This document shows positions 7,817-17,007 of a stretch of DNA of 21,693 nt, piece by piece. The stretch is taken from assembly GCA_902533955.1 (NCBI GenBank), contig CACANV010000004.1, positions 1-21,693 of the forward strand, written 5' to 3'. Both the position numbers and the translations under genes were made by a program. Source of the DNA: an uncultured Pelagibacteraceae bacterium (GTDB taxonomy: Bacteria > Pseudomonadota > Alphaproteobacteria > Pelagibacterales > Pelagibacteraceae). The notes beneath the pieces are model-generated. The model was not told the origin of the DNA. It made no database searches and saw only the letters and a program-made list of their open reading frames with translations. Each line of letters opens with the position of its first letter. The stretch's first letter is position 1.

Positions 7817-8695
7817 TTATTTTAAATTTAAATAACAAATATTTCCATATTGTTGAGACATTTCTTTTAAAATATCGTCTTCAAATTTAAATTTTTTTTG
7901 ACTAGTTATGGGTTTTTTAACAATATAATTTAATTTATTTACATTAATATTAAATTCTTCAGATATTTTATTAAATCTTTTATTTATATTAAAACTTATA
8001 ATAGGCGGGAATTCATAATATTTTTTTATTTTTTTTCTTAATAATTTAAAATCAGATAAAATTTCTATATTTTTATTTTTTGGATAAATAATTTCAATAT
8101 ATTTTTTAAAAAAAGTAACCACAAAACCTTTATTAAATTTATTAAAAAAGTAATAATCAAATAAAAAAACAATTAATCTTTTAAGGTTAGTATATTTTAT
8201 ATATTTTTTTTTTATTAGTATTTGTTTTTCATAAATCATTTTTGGTGTATAATAAGAAATAAAATTATTTGGTAAATTGTCATCAAATATTAAATGTTTA
8301 AAATTATTATCTATTAAAAATTTAATTCTCTTAGAAAAACAAACATGATCATCAAAAATTATTAAAGTTTTATTTTTATCAATTTTATTCCAGTTATATT
8401 TTGTAATATCTTTGTTTAGATATTTAACATCTTTATAACTTACCTCTTTTTGCGATAAATCAATATCTATTGAGAACAATTTTACATTTTTAAGTGTTTT
8501 TTTTATTAACCAAGTTGTTTGACCTTTCCACACACCTGATTCAATAACATACTTGGGTTTAATTTTTTTTAAAAATAAATAGAGAGCAAAACAATGCTCA
8601 ACTTTCATTCCACTAAAATTATTTGAAATAGGTTTTTTCTTATAGATATTTAGAAATTTTTTAAGTTCATTTAAAAGGTATTTTTTTTTAAACAT
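7817..8695 (-). CDS. Putative class I SAM-dependent methyltransferase-like protein (accessory)
   Basis: A 292-residue protein I recognise only at fold level. The N-terminal half looks like a class I methyltransferase Rossmann domain: YVIESGVWKGQTTWLI (49-64) resembles motif I, SIDIDL (75-80) has the motif II acid after a strand, and IIFDDH (112-117) resembles the motif IV strand end. It resembles sugar- or O-methyltransferase-like proteins found in surface-polysaccharide clusters. Residues about 140-292 are extremely rich in Lys, Ile, Phe, Tyr and Asn and match nothing I know. No signal peptide or clear transmembrane segment is seen. The ATG at 8695 is six bases after tRNA-Lys; the frame is open into the tRNA, but that part is tRNA sequence. 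It has no Shine-Dalgarno. Its composition and position between tRNA-Lys and conserved genes suggest an acquired or fast-evolving accessory gene. Confidence 0.6.
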   Translation of the reverse strand: MFKKKYLLNELKKFLNIYKKKPISNNFSGMKVEHCFALYLFLKKIKPKYVIESGVWKGQTTWLIKKTLKNVKLFSIDIDLSQKEVSYKDVKYLNKDITKYNWNKIDKNKTLIIFDDHVCFSKRIKFLIDNNFKHLIFDDNLPNNFISYYTPKMIYEKQILIKKKYIKYTNLKRLIVFLFDYYFFNKFNKGFVVTFFKKYIEIIYPKNKNIEILSDFKLLRKKIKKYYEFPPIISFNINKRFNKISEEFNINVNKLNYIVKKPITSQKKFKFEDDILKEMSQQYGNICYLNLK

Positions 8696-8701
8696 TAGAA
8701 T

Positions 8702-8777
<76 letters not shown>

Positions 8778-8787
8778 AACGCCGTTT

Positions 8788-8815
8788 CTTATATTCATTT
8801 TTCTTAAATTATCAA
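8788..8815 (-). promoter_or_regulatory. Sigma-70-type promoter for tRNA-Lys (and the downstream methyltransferase-like gene)
   Basis: On the minus strand, TTGATA (8815-8810) and TATAAG (8793-8788) are separated by 16 bp, and the tRNA starts 10 bp after the -10 box. A short GC-rich CGGC follows the -10, where stable-RNA promoters often carry a discriminator. The element lies between the end of tgt and the tRNA, so it would make tRNA-Lys transcription independent of the gyrA-tgt cluster. Confidence 0.6.
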
Positions 8816-8825
8816 CTTTAAAAAT

Positions 8826-9938
8826 TTATAATAAATTAATATACTTATTATGAAATTGTTCAAAAGTTCCATTTTTAATATTTTTTCTTATTTCAGTCAT
8901 TAACTCCTGATAAAAATTTATATTATTTAACGTTAAAATAATAGCACCTAACATTTCATTCGTATTAAATAAATGATTTAAATAATTTTTTGAATATTTA
9001 TTTAAATTGAAATTTGAAACATTTACATCTAAAGGAGAGTTGTCATAACGATATTTTGAATTTCTTATTTGAATCCTTCCATTCCAAGTAAAAGCAAGCC
9101 CTGTTCTTCCTGATCTTGTTGGCAATACACAATCAAACATGTCTATTCCTCTTTTAACTGCACCTAAAATATCAGCAGGAGTGCCTACACCCATAAGATA
9201 TCTGGGTTTATCTCTTGGTAAATCATTTTTTAAAACATCAAGAACACTAAACATTTCTGATTGGGTATCACCTACTGCCAATCCACCTATTGCATAACCA
9301 TCAAAATTAATTTTCAATAAACTTTCTAAAGATTTTATTCTTAAGTCTTTAAATATTCCTCCTTGAACTATACCAAAAATTGCTTTTTTTGGTTCTTGCC
9401 CAAAAGATTCTTTTGATCTCTGTGCCCAATAAGTTGAAAGCTCCATCGATTTTTTAATTTTATTATAATCATTAGTTTTTTTTGGGCATTCATCCATAAC
9501 CATTAAAATATCTGAATTCAATCCTTTTTGGATTCTGATACTTTCCTCAGGACTTAAAATAAAAGTTTTGCCATCAATATGAGATTGGAATATTGCACCC
9601 TTTTCTTTATCAATTTTATTGAATTTAGATAATGACATTACCTGATATCCACCAGAATCAGTTAAAATAGGTAACTTACAATTCATAAATTTATGTAAGC
9701 CACCTACTTTTTCAATTCTTTCTATCCCAGGTCTTATCATTAAATGATATGTGTTAGATAAAATAATCTCACTTCCTGTTTTAATTATATCATCAATAAA
9801 CACACCTTTAACCGTTGCTTGAGTTCCAACAGGCATAAATGCAGGAGTTTTAATATTTCCTCTAGATGTTTTTATTACTCCAACTCTAGAATTATTATCC
9901 TCATCTGTGACATTAAAACTAAACTTCTTTAATGTCAT
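8826..9938 (-). CDS. tgt: tRNA-guanine transglycosylase (queuine tRNA-ribosyltransferase) lacking the zinc site
   Basis: A 370-residue TIM-barrel enzyme that exchanges guanine 34 of GUN-anticodon tRNAs for preQ1 on the way to queuosine. The general acid/base Asp in LTDSGGYQV (Asp94) and the nucleophile in MFDCVLPTR (Asp269) are present. The base pocket is of bacterial type: MDEC (148-151) and GGLAVGD (218-224), with Val222 as in preQ1-using enzymes and Asp224 where Glu is usual. The C-terminal zinc site is gone. Aligned with E. coli Tgt, Cys302, Cys304, Cys307 and His333 correspond to Val307, Asn309, Leu312 and Asn338 in the same spacing. Length and the rest of the subdomain (KYSKNYLNHLF, NEMLGAIILTL) are retained, so this is not a truncation. 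It follows the cyclophilin gene by 12 bp, and no queA is present nearby. Confidence 0.93.
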   Translation of the reverse strand: MTLKKFSFNVTDEDNNSRVGVIKTSRGNIKTPAFMPVGTQATVKGVFIDDIIKTGSEIILSNTYHLMIRPGIERIEKVGGLHKFMNCKLPILTDSGGYQVMSLSKFNKIDKEKGAIFQSHIDGKTFILSPEESIRIQKGLNSDILMVMDECPKKTNDYNKIKKSMELSTYWAQRSKESFGQEPKKAIFGIVQGGIFKDLRIKSLESLLKINFDGYAIGGLAVGDTQSEMFSVLDVLKNDLPRDKPRYLMGVGTPADILGAVKRGIDMFDCVLPTRSGRTGLAFTWNGRIQIRNSKYRYDNSPLDVNVSNFNLNKYSKNYLNHLFNTNEMLGAIILTLNNINFYQELMTEIRKNIKNGTFEQFHNKYINLL

Positions 9939-9950
9939 TCATTTAAAGAT

Positions 9951-10496
9951 TTATTCAGATTTAAAACTTATTATTTTATCAGGATCAGAAGCTGGTTCAC
10001 CTCTTTTAATATTATCTACAAATTCCATACCCTCAATAACTTTACCGAAAACTGTATATTGTCTATCTAAAAAAGGGGCTGCTGCAAAACAAATAAAAAA
10101 TTGACTATTTGCACTGTTTGGGTCTGATGTTCTTGCCATAGATAATGTTCCTCTATCATGTGGCAGGTCATTAAACTCTTCTTTAAGATCAGGTAAATCA
10201 GAATTACCAGTTCCTGCTCGTCTTAAATTAAAATTATCATTAGAAGAATTACCAAATTCAACATCACCTGTTTGCGCCATAAAACCATCAATTACTCTAT
10301 GAAATACTACACCGTCATATTTTCCACTATTTGCTAATTCTGTTATTCTTTTTACATGGTTTGGTGCTACATCTGGAAACATTTCAATTTTTACATCTCC
10401 ATCTTTAAGTTTTAAAATCATTATATTCTCCTTTGAGTATGCGTTATTGTTTAAAATTAAAATTAAAAATAATACTATATTAAATAATTTATACAT
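9951..10496 (-). CDS. Cyclophilin-type peptidyl-prolyl cis-trans isomerase with signal peptide
   Basis: A 181-residue single-domain cyclophilin that speeds Xaa-Pro isomerisation. Catalytic features are intact: FHRVIDGFMAQTGD carries the Arg, Phe and Gln of the active site; SMARTSDPNSANSQFFICF and FLDRQYTVFGKV follow as in the family. The first 21 residues (MYKLFNIVLFLILILNNNAYS) form a clear signal peptide with cleavage likely after AYS, predicting a periplasmic enzyme. However, Met26, five codons after the predicted cleavage site, is preceded by a near-perfect Shine-Dalgarno (separate entry), so a cytoplasmic form may also be made. The gene overlaps coaD by 8 bp and precedes tgt by 12 bp. 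Alphaproteobacterial gyrA-coaD loci often carry one or two cyclophilin genes at this place. Confidence 0.93.
   Translation of the reverse strand: MYKLFNIVLFLILILNNNAYSKENIMILKLKDGDVKIEMFPDVAPNHVKRITELANSGKYDGVVFHRVIDGFMAQTGDVEFGNSSNDNFNLRRAGTGNSDLPDLKEEFNDLPHDRGTLSMARTSDPNSANSQFFICFAAAPFLDRQYTVFGKVIEGMEFVDNIKRGEPASDPDKIISFKSE
10419..10434 (-). promoter_or_regulatory. Internal ribosome-binding site and ATG within the cyclophilin gene
   Basis: On the minus strand AAAGGAG (10434-10428) is followed by six bases and then ATG (10421-10419), which is codon 26 of the cyclophilin frame. It is the strongest Shine-Dalgarno I saw in this window, where most genes have none. Initiation here would yield a 156-residue cyclophilin without signal peptide. 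The motif also encodes Lys-Glu just after the signal cleavage site, so it could be coincidental coding sequence. Confidence 0.5.
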
Positions 10497-10983
10497 ATTT
10501 ATTCATTAAAGATTTAATTGTGCTTTTTGTTGTAAATTTTTTTAGATCACCCTTGTATTGAGCTATCTCTTTAACAAATCTTGAAGATATAATTTGATTT
10601 TCAACATCAGACATAAGAAAAATTGTTTCTACTTTGTTATAAAGTTTTCTATTCATTCCGGCTAGTTGAAATTCATATTCGAAGTCGGAAACTGCTCTCA
10701 ATCCTCTTAATATGATATTAGATTTATATTTTTTACATAAGTCTGTTGTTAAAGAATTAAATGATATAATTTTTATATTATTTTTACTAAATTTTAGATC
10801 AAAAAATAAAGCTTTTGTAACTATGTCAATTCTCTCATCTAAAGAAAATAAATAATTCTTCTGATCACCATTAGAAATAGCAACAACTACTTTATTTGTA
10901 AACTTTAAAGCCTTTTTTATTACATCTATATGTCCATAAGTTATGGGATCAAATGTTCCTGGGTATATTGCTATATTTTTCAT
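10489..10983 (-). CDS. coaD: Phosphopantetheine adenylyltransferase
   Basis: A 164-residue cytoplasmic nucleotidyltransferase that joins ATP and 4'-phosphopantetheine to dephospho-CoA, the penultimate step of coenzyme A synthesis. The start YPGTFDPITYGHIDVI contains the TxGH nucleotide-binding motif of the family. LRGLRAVSDFEYEFQLAGMNRKL is the central signature, and ISSRFVKEIA (about residues 130-139) corresponds to the ISSTxVRE helix. Length is standard. Its ATG shares one base with the gyrA stop (TAATG) and its end overlaps the cyclophilin gene by 8 bp, so translational coupling within the operon is likely. Confidence 0.96.
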   Translation of the reverse strand: MKNIAIYPGTFDPITYGHIDVIKKALKFTNKVVVAISNGDQKNYLFSLDERIDIVTKALFFDLKFSKNNIKIISFNSLTTDLCKKYKSNIILRGLRAVSDFEYEFQLAGMNRKLYNKVETIFLMSDVENQIISSRFVKEIAQYKGDLKKFTTKSTIKSLMNKYV

Positions 10984-13562
10984 TAAATTAAATTATCATC
11001 AAGTTTTATTGCAGATACAACTTTTTCATCACCTGATAACTTAATAATTCTTACTCCTTGTGTATTTCTTCCTGCTATTCTTATTTCTTTAACAGATGTT
11101 CTAATAACTCTTCCTTTGTCAGTTGATATTAGAATTTGATCACCCTCAAAAACAGGAAATGATGAAGAAACATTACCATTTCTAGCTGAATTAACAATTC
11201 CAATTATCCCCTTTCCACCCCTGTTTGTAACTCTAAAATCATAGTGAGATGTTCTTTTTCCATAACCATTTTCAGTAATTGATAATATATATTTTTCTTT
11301 GGCTTTTAATTCTGATTTTATATTCTTATCTTTATTTGAATTTTTTTTATCAACATCGTGATCTATTATAGATAAAGAAACTACAGAATCTTTATCGGCT
11401 AGATTTAGTCCTCTAATACCCTTAGAAGACCTTCCTTTAAATACTCTTAACTTTTTAGACTCAAATCTAATACATTTACCAAATTTAGTACTTAAAATTA
11501 TATCTTGATCATCTTTACAAATTTTAACTCCTACTATTTTATCATCACTATCTAGTTTCATAGCAATTTTGCCAGACGAATTAATTGAAGTAAAGTCTTC
11601 TAAATTGTTTTTTCTTATTTTTCCTTTATTTGTCGCAAATATTATATGCATATTTTTTGTATTAATACTTTCGTCTGGAAAAGGCATTATTGAACTAATT
11701 GATTGATGATTTTTTAATGGCAATATATTAAATAATGACTTTCCTTTTGATGAAGAAGATCCTTCAGGTATTTTCCAAGCTTTAATTTTAAAAGCCAAAC
11801 CTTCGGTAGAAAAAAATAACACTGAAGTATGAGTATTTACTGATAATGTTTGAACTACCGAGTCTTCGTCTCTTGTTTTAATTCCAGCTTTTCCTTTTCC
11901 GCCTCTTTTTTGTTGTTTAACATTACTTAAAGCACCTCTTTTAATGTATCCTTGAAGGGTAATGGTAATTATAACAGTTTCTTTCTGAATTGTTTCTTCA
12001 ATGTCATAATTTAGGACAGCATCTATAATTTTAGTTCTTCTAGGTTGAGAAAATTTTTCTTTTATATTGATAAGTTCTGAACTTATTACTTTAAATAATT
12101 CATTTTTTGAGTTAATTATTTTTTTATATTGAGCTATTAATTGAGCTAATTTTTTAATTTCAGTTTCAATTTCATTAATACCCAAAGCTGTAAGTTTTTG
12201 TAATCTTAATTCTAAAATTGATATGACTTGATTTTCAGTTAATTTATAATTTCCTTTATAATTTTTATTATCAACTAATTTAATAAGATTTGTTGATTTT
12301 TTTATTTTCCAAATGGATTTTAATAATAAGTTTTTTGCATCTTCAGGGGTCTTTGATGATCTTATAATTTTAATTATTTTATCAATATTTTCAACACTGA
12401 CTGATAAGCCAATTAAAATATGAACTCTATCTTCTGCTTTTTTTAGATCAAATTTTGTTTTTTTTATTACTACATCTTCTCGAAATTTTAAAAAACTTTC
12501 TATAAAATCTTTTAATGAACAAGTTTTTGGTTTGTTTTCTACAATAGCTAAAGTATTAAATCCAAATGAACTTTCTATAGATGTATATTTATATAATTGT
12601 CTTTTAACTGTCTCTGGTTCAATATTTCTTCTAAGATCAATAGCAACTCTAATTCCCTCTCTATTTGATTCATCTCTAATATCACTAATTCCTTCAATTT
12701 TTTTGTCTCTTACTAATTCTGCTATTCGTTCATTTAAATTTGATTTATTAATTTGATAAGGTATTGAGGTAATTACAAGTCTGTCTTTTCCATTTTTTAA
12801 ATTTTCAACATTAATTTCACCACGGATTTTGAAAGATCCTCTTCCTGTTTTATAGCCTTGTTTTATTATATCTTTGCCAATTATTACTCCTCCAGTTGGA
12901 AAATCTGGACCAGGTATGAACTTCATTAAATCTTTAATTTTTAAATCTTTATTTTTAATTAAAGCTAAAGTGCCATCTATTACTTCCCCTAAATTATGTG
13001 GTGGAATACTAGTAGCCATTCCAACAGCTATTCCTCCAGCTCCGTTAACTAATAAGTTTGGATACTGAGCAGGAAGAACTGTCGGCTCTTTCTCTGTTTC
13101 ATCATAATTGCTTTTAAAAGATACTGTGTCTTTTTGAATATCATCTATCAAATATTGAGATACACTAGCTAAACGCGTCTCTGTATATCTCATTGCAGCT
13201 GGTGGATCTCCATCAATTGATCCAAAATTGCCTTGACCTTCAATTAATGGACGACTCATAGAAAATTCTTGAACCATTCTAACCAAAGCATCATAAACAG
13301 CCTGATCTCCGTGTGGATGATATTTACCAATTACATCTCCAACAATTCTCGCTGATTTTCTAAACTGTTTAGACCAATCAAAGCCACCTTTATACATAGC
13401 ATATAGTATTCTTCTATGAACCGGTTTAAGGCCATCTCTAATATCTGGCAAAGCTCTGCTTATAATCACGCTCATTGCATAAGATAAATAAGATGAACTC
13501 ATCTCATCATACATTGAGATAGGTTTAATATTTAAATTTTTAATTATTTCGTTTTTTTGCAT
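10983..13562 (-). CDS. gyrA: DNA gyrase subunit A
   Basis: An 859-residue type IIA topoisomerase subunit which, with GyrB, introduces negative supercoils. The catalytic tyrosine is Tyr126 in MRYTETR (E. coli Tyr122). The tower and coiled-coil domains run to about residue 500. The C-terminal beta-pinwheel begins with a GyrA box, QKRGGKG, which separates gyrase from ParC; a second RGGKGIIGI repeat lies near the end. In the quinolone-binding helix the sequence is [10 protein letters not shown]: Gln87 stands at the E. coli Ser83 position and Asp91 at Asp87. A Lys/Asn-rich insertion ([19 protein letters not shown]) interrupts the pinwheel. The acidic tail seen in E. coli is absent. It starts 5 bp after ssb and touches coaD. 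Confidence 0.97.
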   Translation of the reverse strand: MQKNEIIKNLNIKPISMYDEMSSSYLSYAMSVIISRALPDIRDGLKPVHRRILYAMYKGGFDWSKQFRKSARIVGDVIGKYHPHGDQAVYDALVRMVQEFSMSRPLIEGQGNFGSIDGDPPAAMRYTETRLASVSQYLIDDIQKDTVSFKSNYDETEKEPTVLPAQYPNLLVNGAGGIAVGMATSIPPHNLGEVIDGTLALIKNKDLKIKDLMKFIPGPDFPTGGVIIGKDIIKQGYKTGRGSFKIRGEINVENLKNGKDRLVITSIPYQINKSNLNERIAELVRDKKIEGISDIRDESNREGIRVAIDLRRNIEPETVKRQLYKYTSIESSFGFNTLAIVENKPKTCSLKDFIESFLKFREDVVIKKTKFDLKKAEDRVHILIGLSVSVENIDKIIKIIRSSKTPEDAKNLLLKSIWKIKKSTNLIKLVDNKNYKGNYKLTENQVISILELRLQKLTALGINEIETEIKKLAQLIAQYKKIINSKNELFKVISSELINIKEKFSQPRRTKIIDAVLNYDIEETIQKETVIITITLQGYIKRGALSNVKQQKRGGKGKAGIKTRDEDSVVQTLSVNTHTSVLFFSTEGLAFKIKAWKIPEGSSSSKGKSLFNILPLKNHQSISSIMPFPDESINTKNMHIIFATNKGKIRKNNLEDFTSINSSGKIAMKLDSDDKIVGVKICKDDQDIILSTKFGKCIRFESKKLRVFKGRSSKGIRGLNLADKDSVVSLSIIDHDVDKKNSNKDKNIKSELKAKEKYILSITENGYGKRTSHYDFRVTNRGGKGIIGIVNSARNGNVSSSFPVFEGDQILISTDKGRVIRTSVKEIRIAGRNTQGVRIIKLSGDEKVVSAIKLDDNLI

Positions 13563-13567
13563 AAAAA

Positions 13568-14017
13568 CTAAAATGGAATATCGTCGTCTAAATCATTTTG
13601 ACTATCTATATTATTATCATCAAGATTTTTTTTATTTTCTTGAGAAGGAATTGAATTTTGGTTACCACCTCCTAGCATTGTTAGTGAAGAATTGTATCCT
13701 TGTATTATTATTTCTGTTGAATATTTATCTTGTCCACTCTGTTCATCTTTCCATTTGCGTGTAGATATTTGACCTTCAACGTATACTTGTGCACCTTTTT
13801 TAAGATATTGTTTAACAACGTTCACAAGTCCTTCATTGAATACGACTATTCTGTGCCATTCTGTTTTTTCTTTTTTTTCACCTGTGCTTTTGTCTTTCCA
13901 TGTTTGGCTTGTAGCCAGACTTATTCTAGCTACACTTTTACCATTAACCATTTGCTTAATTTCTGGGTCTGCGCCTAATCGACCGATTAAAAGTACTTTA
14001 TTTAAACTTCCAGCCAT
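13568..14017 (-). CDS. ssb: Single-stranded DNA-binding protein
   Basis: A 149-residue SSB. The N-terminal OB fold (about 1-112) begins [17 protein letters not shown] and contains [26 protein letters not shown] and [10 protein letters not shown], all standard. A short Asn/Gln/Asp-rich linker leads to the acidic tip DDDIPF, which recruits repair and replication partners (RecG is among known SSB partners and is encoded in this window). The tail is shorter than in E. coli. It is the first gene of the ssb-gyrA-coaD-cyclophilin-tgt series and diverges from uvrA over 82 bp, an arrangement also found in E. coli. Confidence 0.96.
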   Translation of the reverse strand: MAGSLNKVLLIGRLGADPEIKQMVNGKSVARISLATSQTWKDKSTGEKKEKTEWHRIVVFNEGLVNVVKQYLKKGAQVYVEGQISTRKWKDEQSGQDKYSTEIIIQGYNSSLTMLGGGNQNSIPSQENKKNLDDNNIDSQNDLDDDIPF

Positions 14018-14042
14018 AATAATTTAGTATTTGATTTTTATA

Positions 14043-14051
14043 TTTATAACA
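14043..14051 (-). promoter_or_regulatory. Possible extended -10 promoter for ssb-gyrA operon
   Basis: On the minus strand TGTTATAAA (14051-14043) has the TGN-TATAAA form of an extended -10 box; transcription would begin near 14036, leaving a leader of about 19 bases. No good -35 hexamer is seen, which extended -10 promoters tolerate. No LexA-type box (GTTC-N7-GTTC or CTG-N10-CAG) occurs in the 82-bp gap shared with uvrA. I could not place a convincing uvrA promoter. Confidence 0.35.
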
Positions 14052-14099
14052 CGATTTTAACTTGAATATTAATTTTATTAATCTAAAGCAACAACAATT

Positions 14100-16976
14100 A
14101 TGCTAAAAAAGATAGTTATTAAGGGTGCAAAAGAGCACAATTTAAAGAATATTTCTCTAGAAATTCCCAAAGATAAATTTATCGTTATTACAGGTCTTTC
14201 TGGATCTGGAAAATCTTCTCTAGCTTTTGATACTATTTATGCAGAAGGACAAAGAAGATATGTGGAGAGCCTATCAGCTTATGCAAGACAATTTCTTGAT
14301 AAAATGAAAAAACCAAATGTTGATCTTATAGAAGGACTTAGTCCTGCTATATCCATAGAACAGAAAAATACATCTAAAAATCCAAGATCAACAGTCGCTA
14401 CGGTTACTGAAATTTATGATTATATGAGAGTTTTGTTTGCTCGAGCTGGAATACCTTACTCTCCATTTACTGGTAAACCAATTGAATCTCAATCTATAAG
14501 TCAGATTGTAGATAAAATTAAAGAATTACCAAAAAAATCAACAATTTTTATTTATGCCCCTGTAGTAAGAGGCAGAAAAGGTGAATATAAAAAAGATATT
14601 CTGAATTATAAAAAAAGAGGTTTTAGAAAAATTAAAATTGATAATATTCTTTATGATATTGATAAAGTTCCAGATTTAAATAAAAAATTAAAACATGATA
14701 TATCAATACTAGTTGATCGAATTATAATTAGTTCTTCATTAGGAAATAGATTGGCAGAAAGTGTTGAGAGTGCTGTAAATTTAGCAAATGGATTATTATT
14801 TGTAGAATATGAAAATGAAACTATTCCAAAAAAATTTAGAAAAATTGAAAAACTAATATTTTCAACAAAATTTGCATGTCCTGAAAGTGGTTTTACAATC
14901 GAAGAAATTGAACCAAGATTGTTTTCTTTTAATAGTCCTTATGGTGCCTGCGAAGAATGTGAAGGAATAGGCATTAAACTAAATGTTGATCCAAATTTAG
15001 TTGTTCCGAATGAGAAAAAAACTATAGCCGATGGTGCTATTGAGCCTTGGGCTAAATCTACATCAATGTACTATGCTCAAACACTTTCGTCTATTTCAAA
15101 ACATTATGGATTTTCACTTAATGTTCAATGGTCAAAATTGCCAAAAAAAATTAAAGATATAATTTTGTTTGGATCCGATGATGAAGAAATAAAATTTACT
15201 TATGATGATGGCTATGAAAAATATTCTCATAAAAAAGCATTTGAAGGAGTTGTAAACAATTTAGAAAGAAGATATTTAGAAACTGATAGTGACTGGAAGA
15301 GAGAAGAAATATCTCAATACCAATCAGATTCAAAATGCGAAAGTTGTAACGGATATCGTTTAAAACAAGAAGCTCTATGCGTTAAAATTAATAATTTAAA
15401 TATTAGTGAAATTACTGAAAAATCAATTTTTGATGCAAAAAAATGGTTTAAACTACTTGAGGTAAATCTTGATAAAAGACAATTAAAAATAGCTCAACAT
15501 ATATTGAAAGAAATCAATGAAAGATTGGATTTTTTATTAAATGTTGGTTTAGAATATTTAACTCTTTCAAGAGAGTCAGGAACATTGTCAGGTGGCGAGT
15601 CACAAAGAATAAGATTGGCCTCACAAATTGGTTCAGGTTTAACAGGTGTGTTATATGTTTTAGATGAACCTTCAATTGGACTACATCAAAAAGATAATAT
15701 TAAATTGATTGATGCATTAAAAAGATTAAGAGACTTAGGAAATACAGTAATAGTTGTTGAGCATGATACAGAAACTATGGCAAACGCTGATCATATTATT
15801 GATCTAGGGCCTGAAGCTGGAAATAAAGGTGGAGAGATTATTGTTCAAGGAAGTTATCAAGATATTTTAAAAAATAAAGAAAGTATAACAGGTAGATATT
15901 TATCAAACACAAATTTTATACCTATACCTAAAAATAGAAGATTTCCAAAAAATGGTAGATTTTTAGAAATTACTGGAGCTTCAGGAAATAACCTAAAAAA
16001 TGTAAATTTAAAAATACCACTTGGAAGTTTTACATGTGTTACAGGAGTTTCTGGTAGTGGAAAATCAACTTTAATTCTTCAAACACTTTATAATGCTTTA
16101 AACCTTACATTAAATAACAATAAATCCAGAAAAATACCTAAACCTTTTAGAGGATTTAAGGGTATTGAATTAATAGATAAAGTTATAGATATAGATCAAT
16201 CACCAATAGGACGTACACCTAGATCAAATCCAGCAACTTATACAGGTGCTTTTGGTCCAATAAGAGACTGGTTTACTAATTTACCAGAATCAAAAAGTAG
16301 AGGATATAAACCAGGAAGATTTTCTTTTAATGTTAAAGGTGGCAGATGTGAAGCTTGTGAAGGAGATGGTGTAATAACATATGAAATGCATTTTTTACCA
16401 GATGTATATATAACATGTGATGAATGCAAAGGAAGTAGATACAATAGAGAAACCCTTGAAATTAAATTTAAGGATAAAAGCATAGCAGATGTATTAAACA
16501 TGACTGTTGATGAGGGATGTGAGTATTTTGAAAATATCTCAAATATTAAAACTAAACTTTTAACGCTAAAAAAGGTCGGTCTTGGTTATATAAAAATTGG
16601 TCAACAAGCTACTACGTTATCAGGTGGAGAGGCACAAAGAATAAAATTAGCAAAGGAATTATCAAAAAGATCAACGGGAAGAACAATGTATATTTTAGAT
16701 GAACCAACAACAGGTTTACACCAGCATGATATAAAAAAATTATTGGAAATTTTACATACTTTCGTTGCTACAGGTAATACGGTAGCTGTTATTGAACACA
16801 ACTTAGATGTAATAAAAACAGCTGATTATATAGTTGATATGGGTCCAGAAGGCGGTGTTAACGGTGGAAATATTATCGCAGAAGGAAAGCCTGAAGATAT
16901 AGCAAATGTTAAAGAAAGTTATACTGGTAAGTTTTTAAAGCCTTTATTGGATACAAAATTTAAAAAAACCGCTTAA
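14100..16976 (+). CDS. uvrA: UvrABC excinuclease subunit A
   Basis: A 958-residue damage-recognition ATPase of nucleotide excision repair. It has two ABC modules: Walker A GLSGSGKS (32-39) with signature [13 protein letters not shown] and LDEPSIGLH, then GVSGSGKST with [13 protein letters not shown] and LDEPTTGLH. The second zinc finger (CEAC ... CDEC in [11 protein letters not shown] and [10 protein letters not shown]) is intact. The first has Cys260, Ser263, Cys284 and Cys287, so one of four ligands is Ser; I recall this CPxSG form as usual in alphaproteobacteria. A third CESC pair (residues about 413-416) is also typical. Length is normal. It diverges from ssb; the PuuD-like gene follows 31 bp downstream. 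No Shine-Dalgarno precedes the ATG. Confidence 0.97.
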   Translation: MLKKIVIKGAKEHNLKNISLEIPKDKFIVITGLSGSGKSSLAFDTIYAEGQRRYVESLSAYARQFLDKMKKPNVDLIEGLSPAISIEQKNTSKNPRSTVATVTEIYDYMRVLFARAGIPYSPFTGKPIESQSISQIVDKIKELPKKSTIFIYAPVVRGRKGEYKKDILNYKKRGFRKIKIDNILYDIDKVPDLNKKLKHDISILVDRIIISSSLGNRLAESVESAVNLANGLLFVEYENETIPKKFRKIEKLIFSTKFACPESGFTIEEIEPRLFSFNSPYGACEECEGIGIKLNVDPNLVVPNEKKTIADGAIEPWAKSTSMYYAQTLSSISKHYGFSLNVQWSKLPKKIKDIILFGSDDEEIKFTYDDGYEKYSHKKAFEGVVNNLERRYLETDSDWKREEISQYQSDSKCESCNGYRLKQEALCVKINNLNISEITEKSIFDAKKWFKLLEVNLDKRQLKIAQHILKEINERLDFLLNVGLEYLTLSRESGTLSGGESQRIRLASQIGSGLTGVLYVLDEPSIGLHQKDNIKLIDALKRLRDLGNTVIVVEHDTETMANADHIIDLGPEAGNKGGEIIVQGSYQDILKNKESITGRYLSNTNFIPIPKNRRFPKNGRFLEITGASGNNLKNVNLKIPLGSFTCVTGVSGSGKSTLILQTLYNALNLTLNNNKSRKIPKPFRGFKGIELIDKVIDIDQSPIGRTPRSNPATYTGAFGPIRDWFTNLPESKSRGYKPGRFSFNVKGGRCEACEGDGVITYEMHFLPDVYITCDECKGSRYNRETLEIKFKDKSIADVLNMTVDEGCEYFENISNIKTKLLTLKKVGLGYIKIGQQATTLSGGEAQRIKLAKELSKRSTGRTMYILDEPTTGLHQHDIKKLLEILHTFVATGNTVAVIEHNLDVIKTADYIVDMGPEGGVNGGNIIAEGKPEDIANVKESYTGKFLKPLLDTKFKKTA

Positions 16977-17007
16977 TTTTTTTTAAAAAATAGTATAAAT
17001 ATAAAGA

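Noticed and set aside
7780..7830. Search for a duplicated tRNA-Lys 3' end marking an integrated element
   Set aside because: No copy of the T arm or acceptor sequence is seen at the far end of the methyltransferase-like gene, and no integrase is present.
9918..9944. Overlapping ATG frame (MNDIKEV) just before the tgt start
   Set aside because: It stops after seven codons and is out of frame with tgt; the tgt ATG gives the normal N-terminus.
14877..14964. First UvrA zinc finger has Ser263 in place of a Cys
   Set aside because: The CPxSG form is, as I recall, common in alphaproteobacterial UvrA, so I do not treat it as a peculiarity of this organism.
16977..17007. T-run and A-run after uvrA as a terminator
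   Set aside because: The T8-A6 stretch could fold only into a weak A-U stem without a GC core or following U-tract; not a credible intrinsic terminator.
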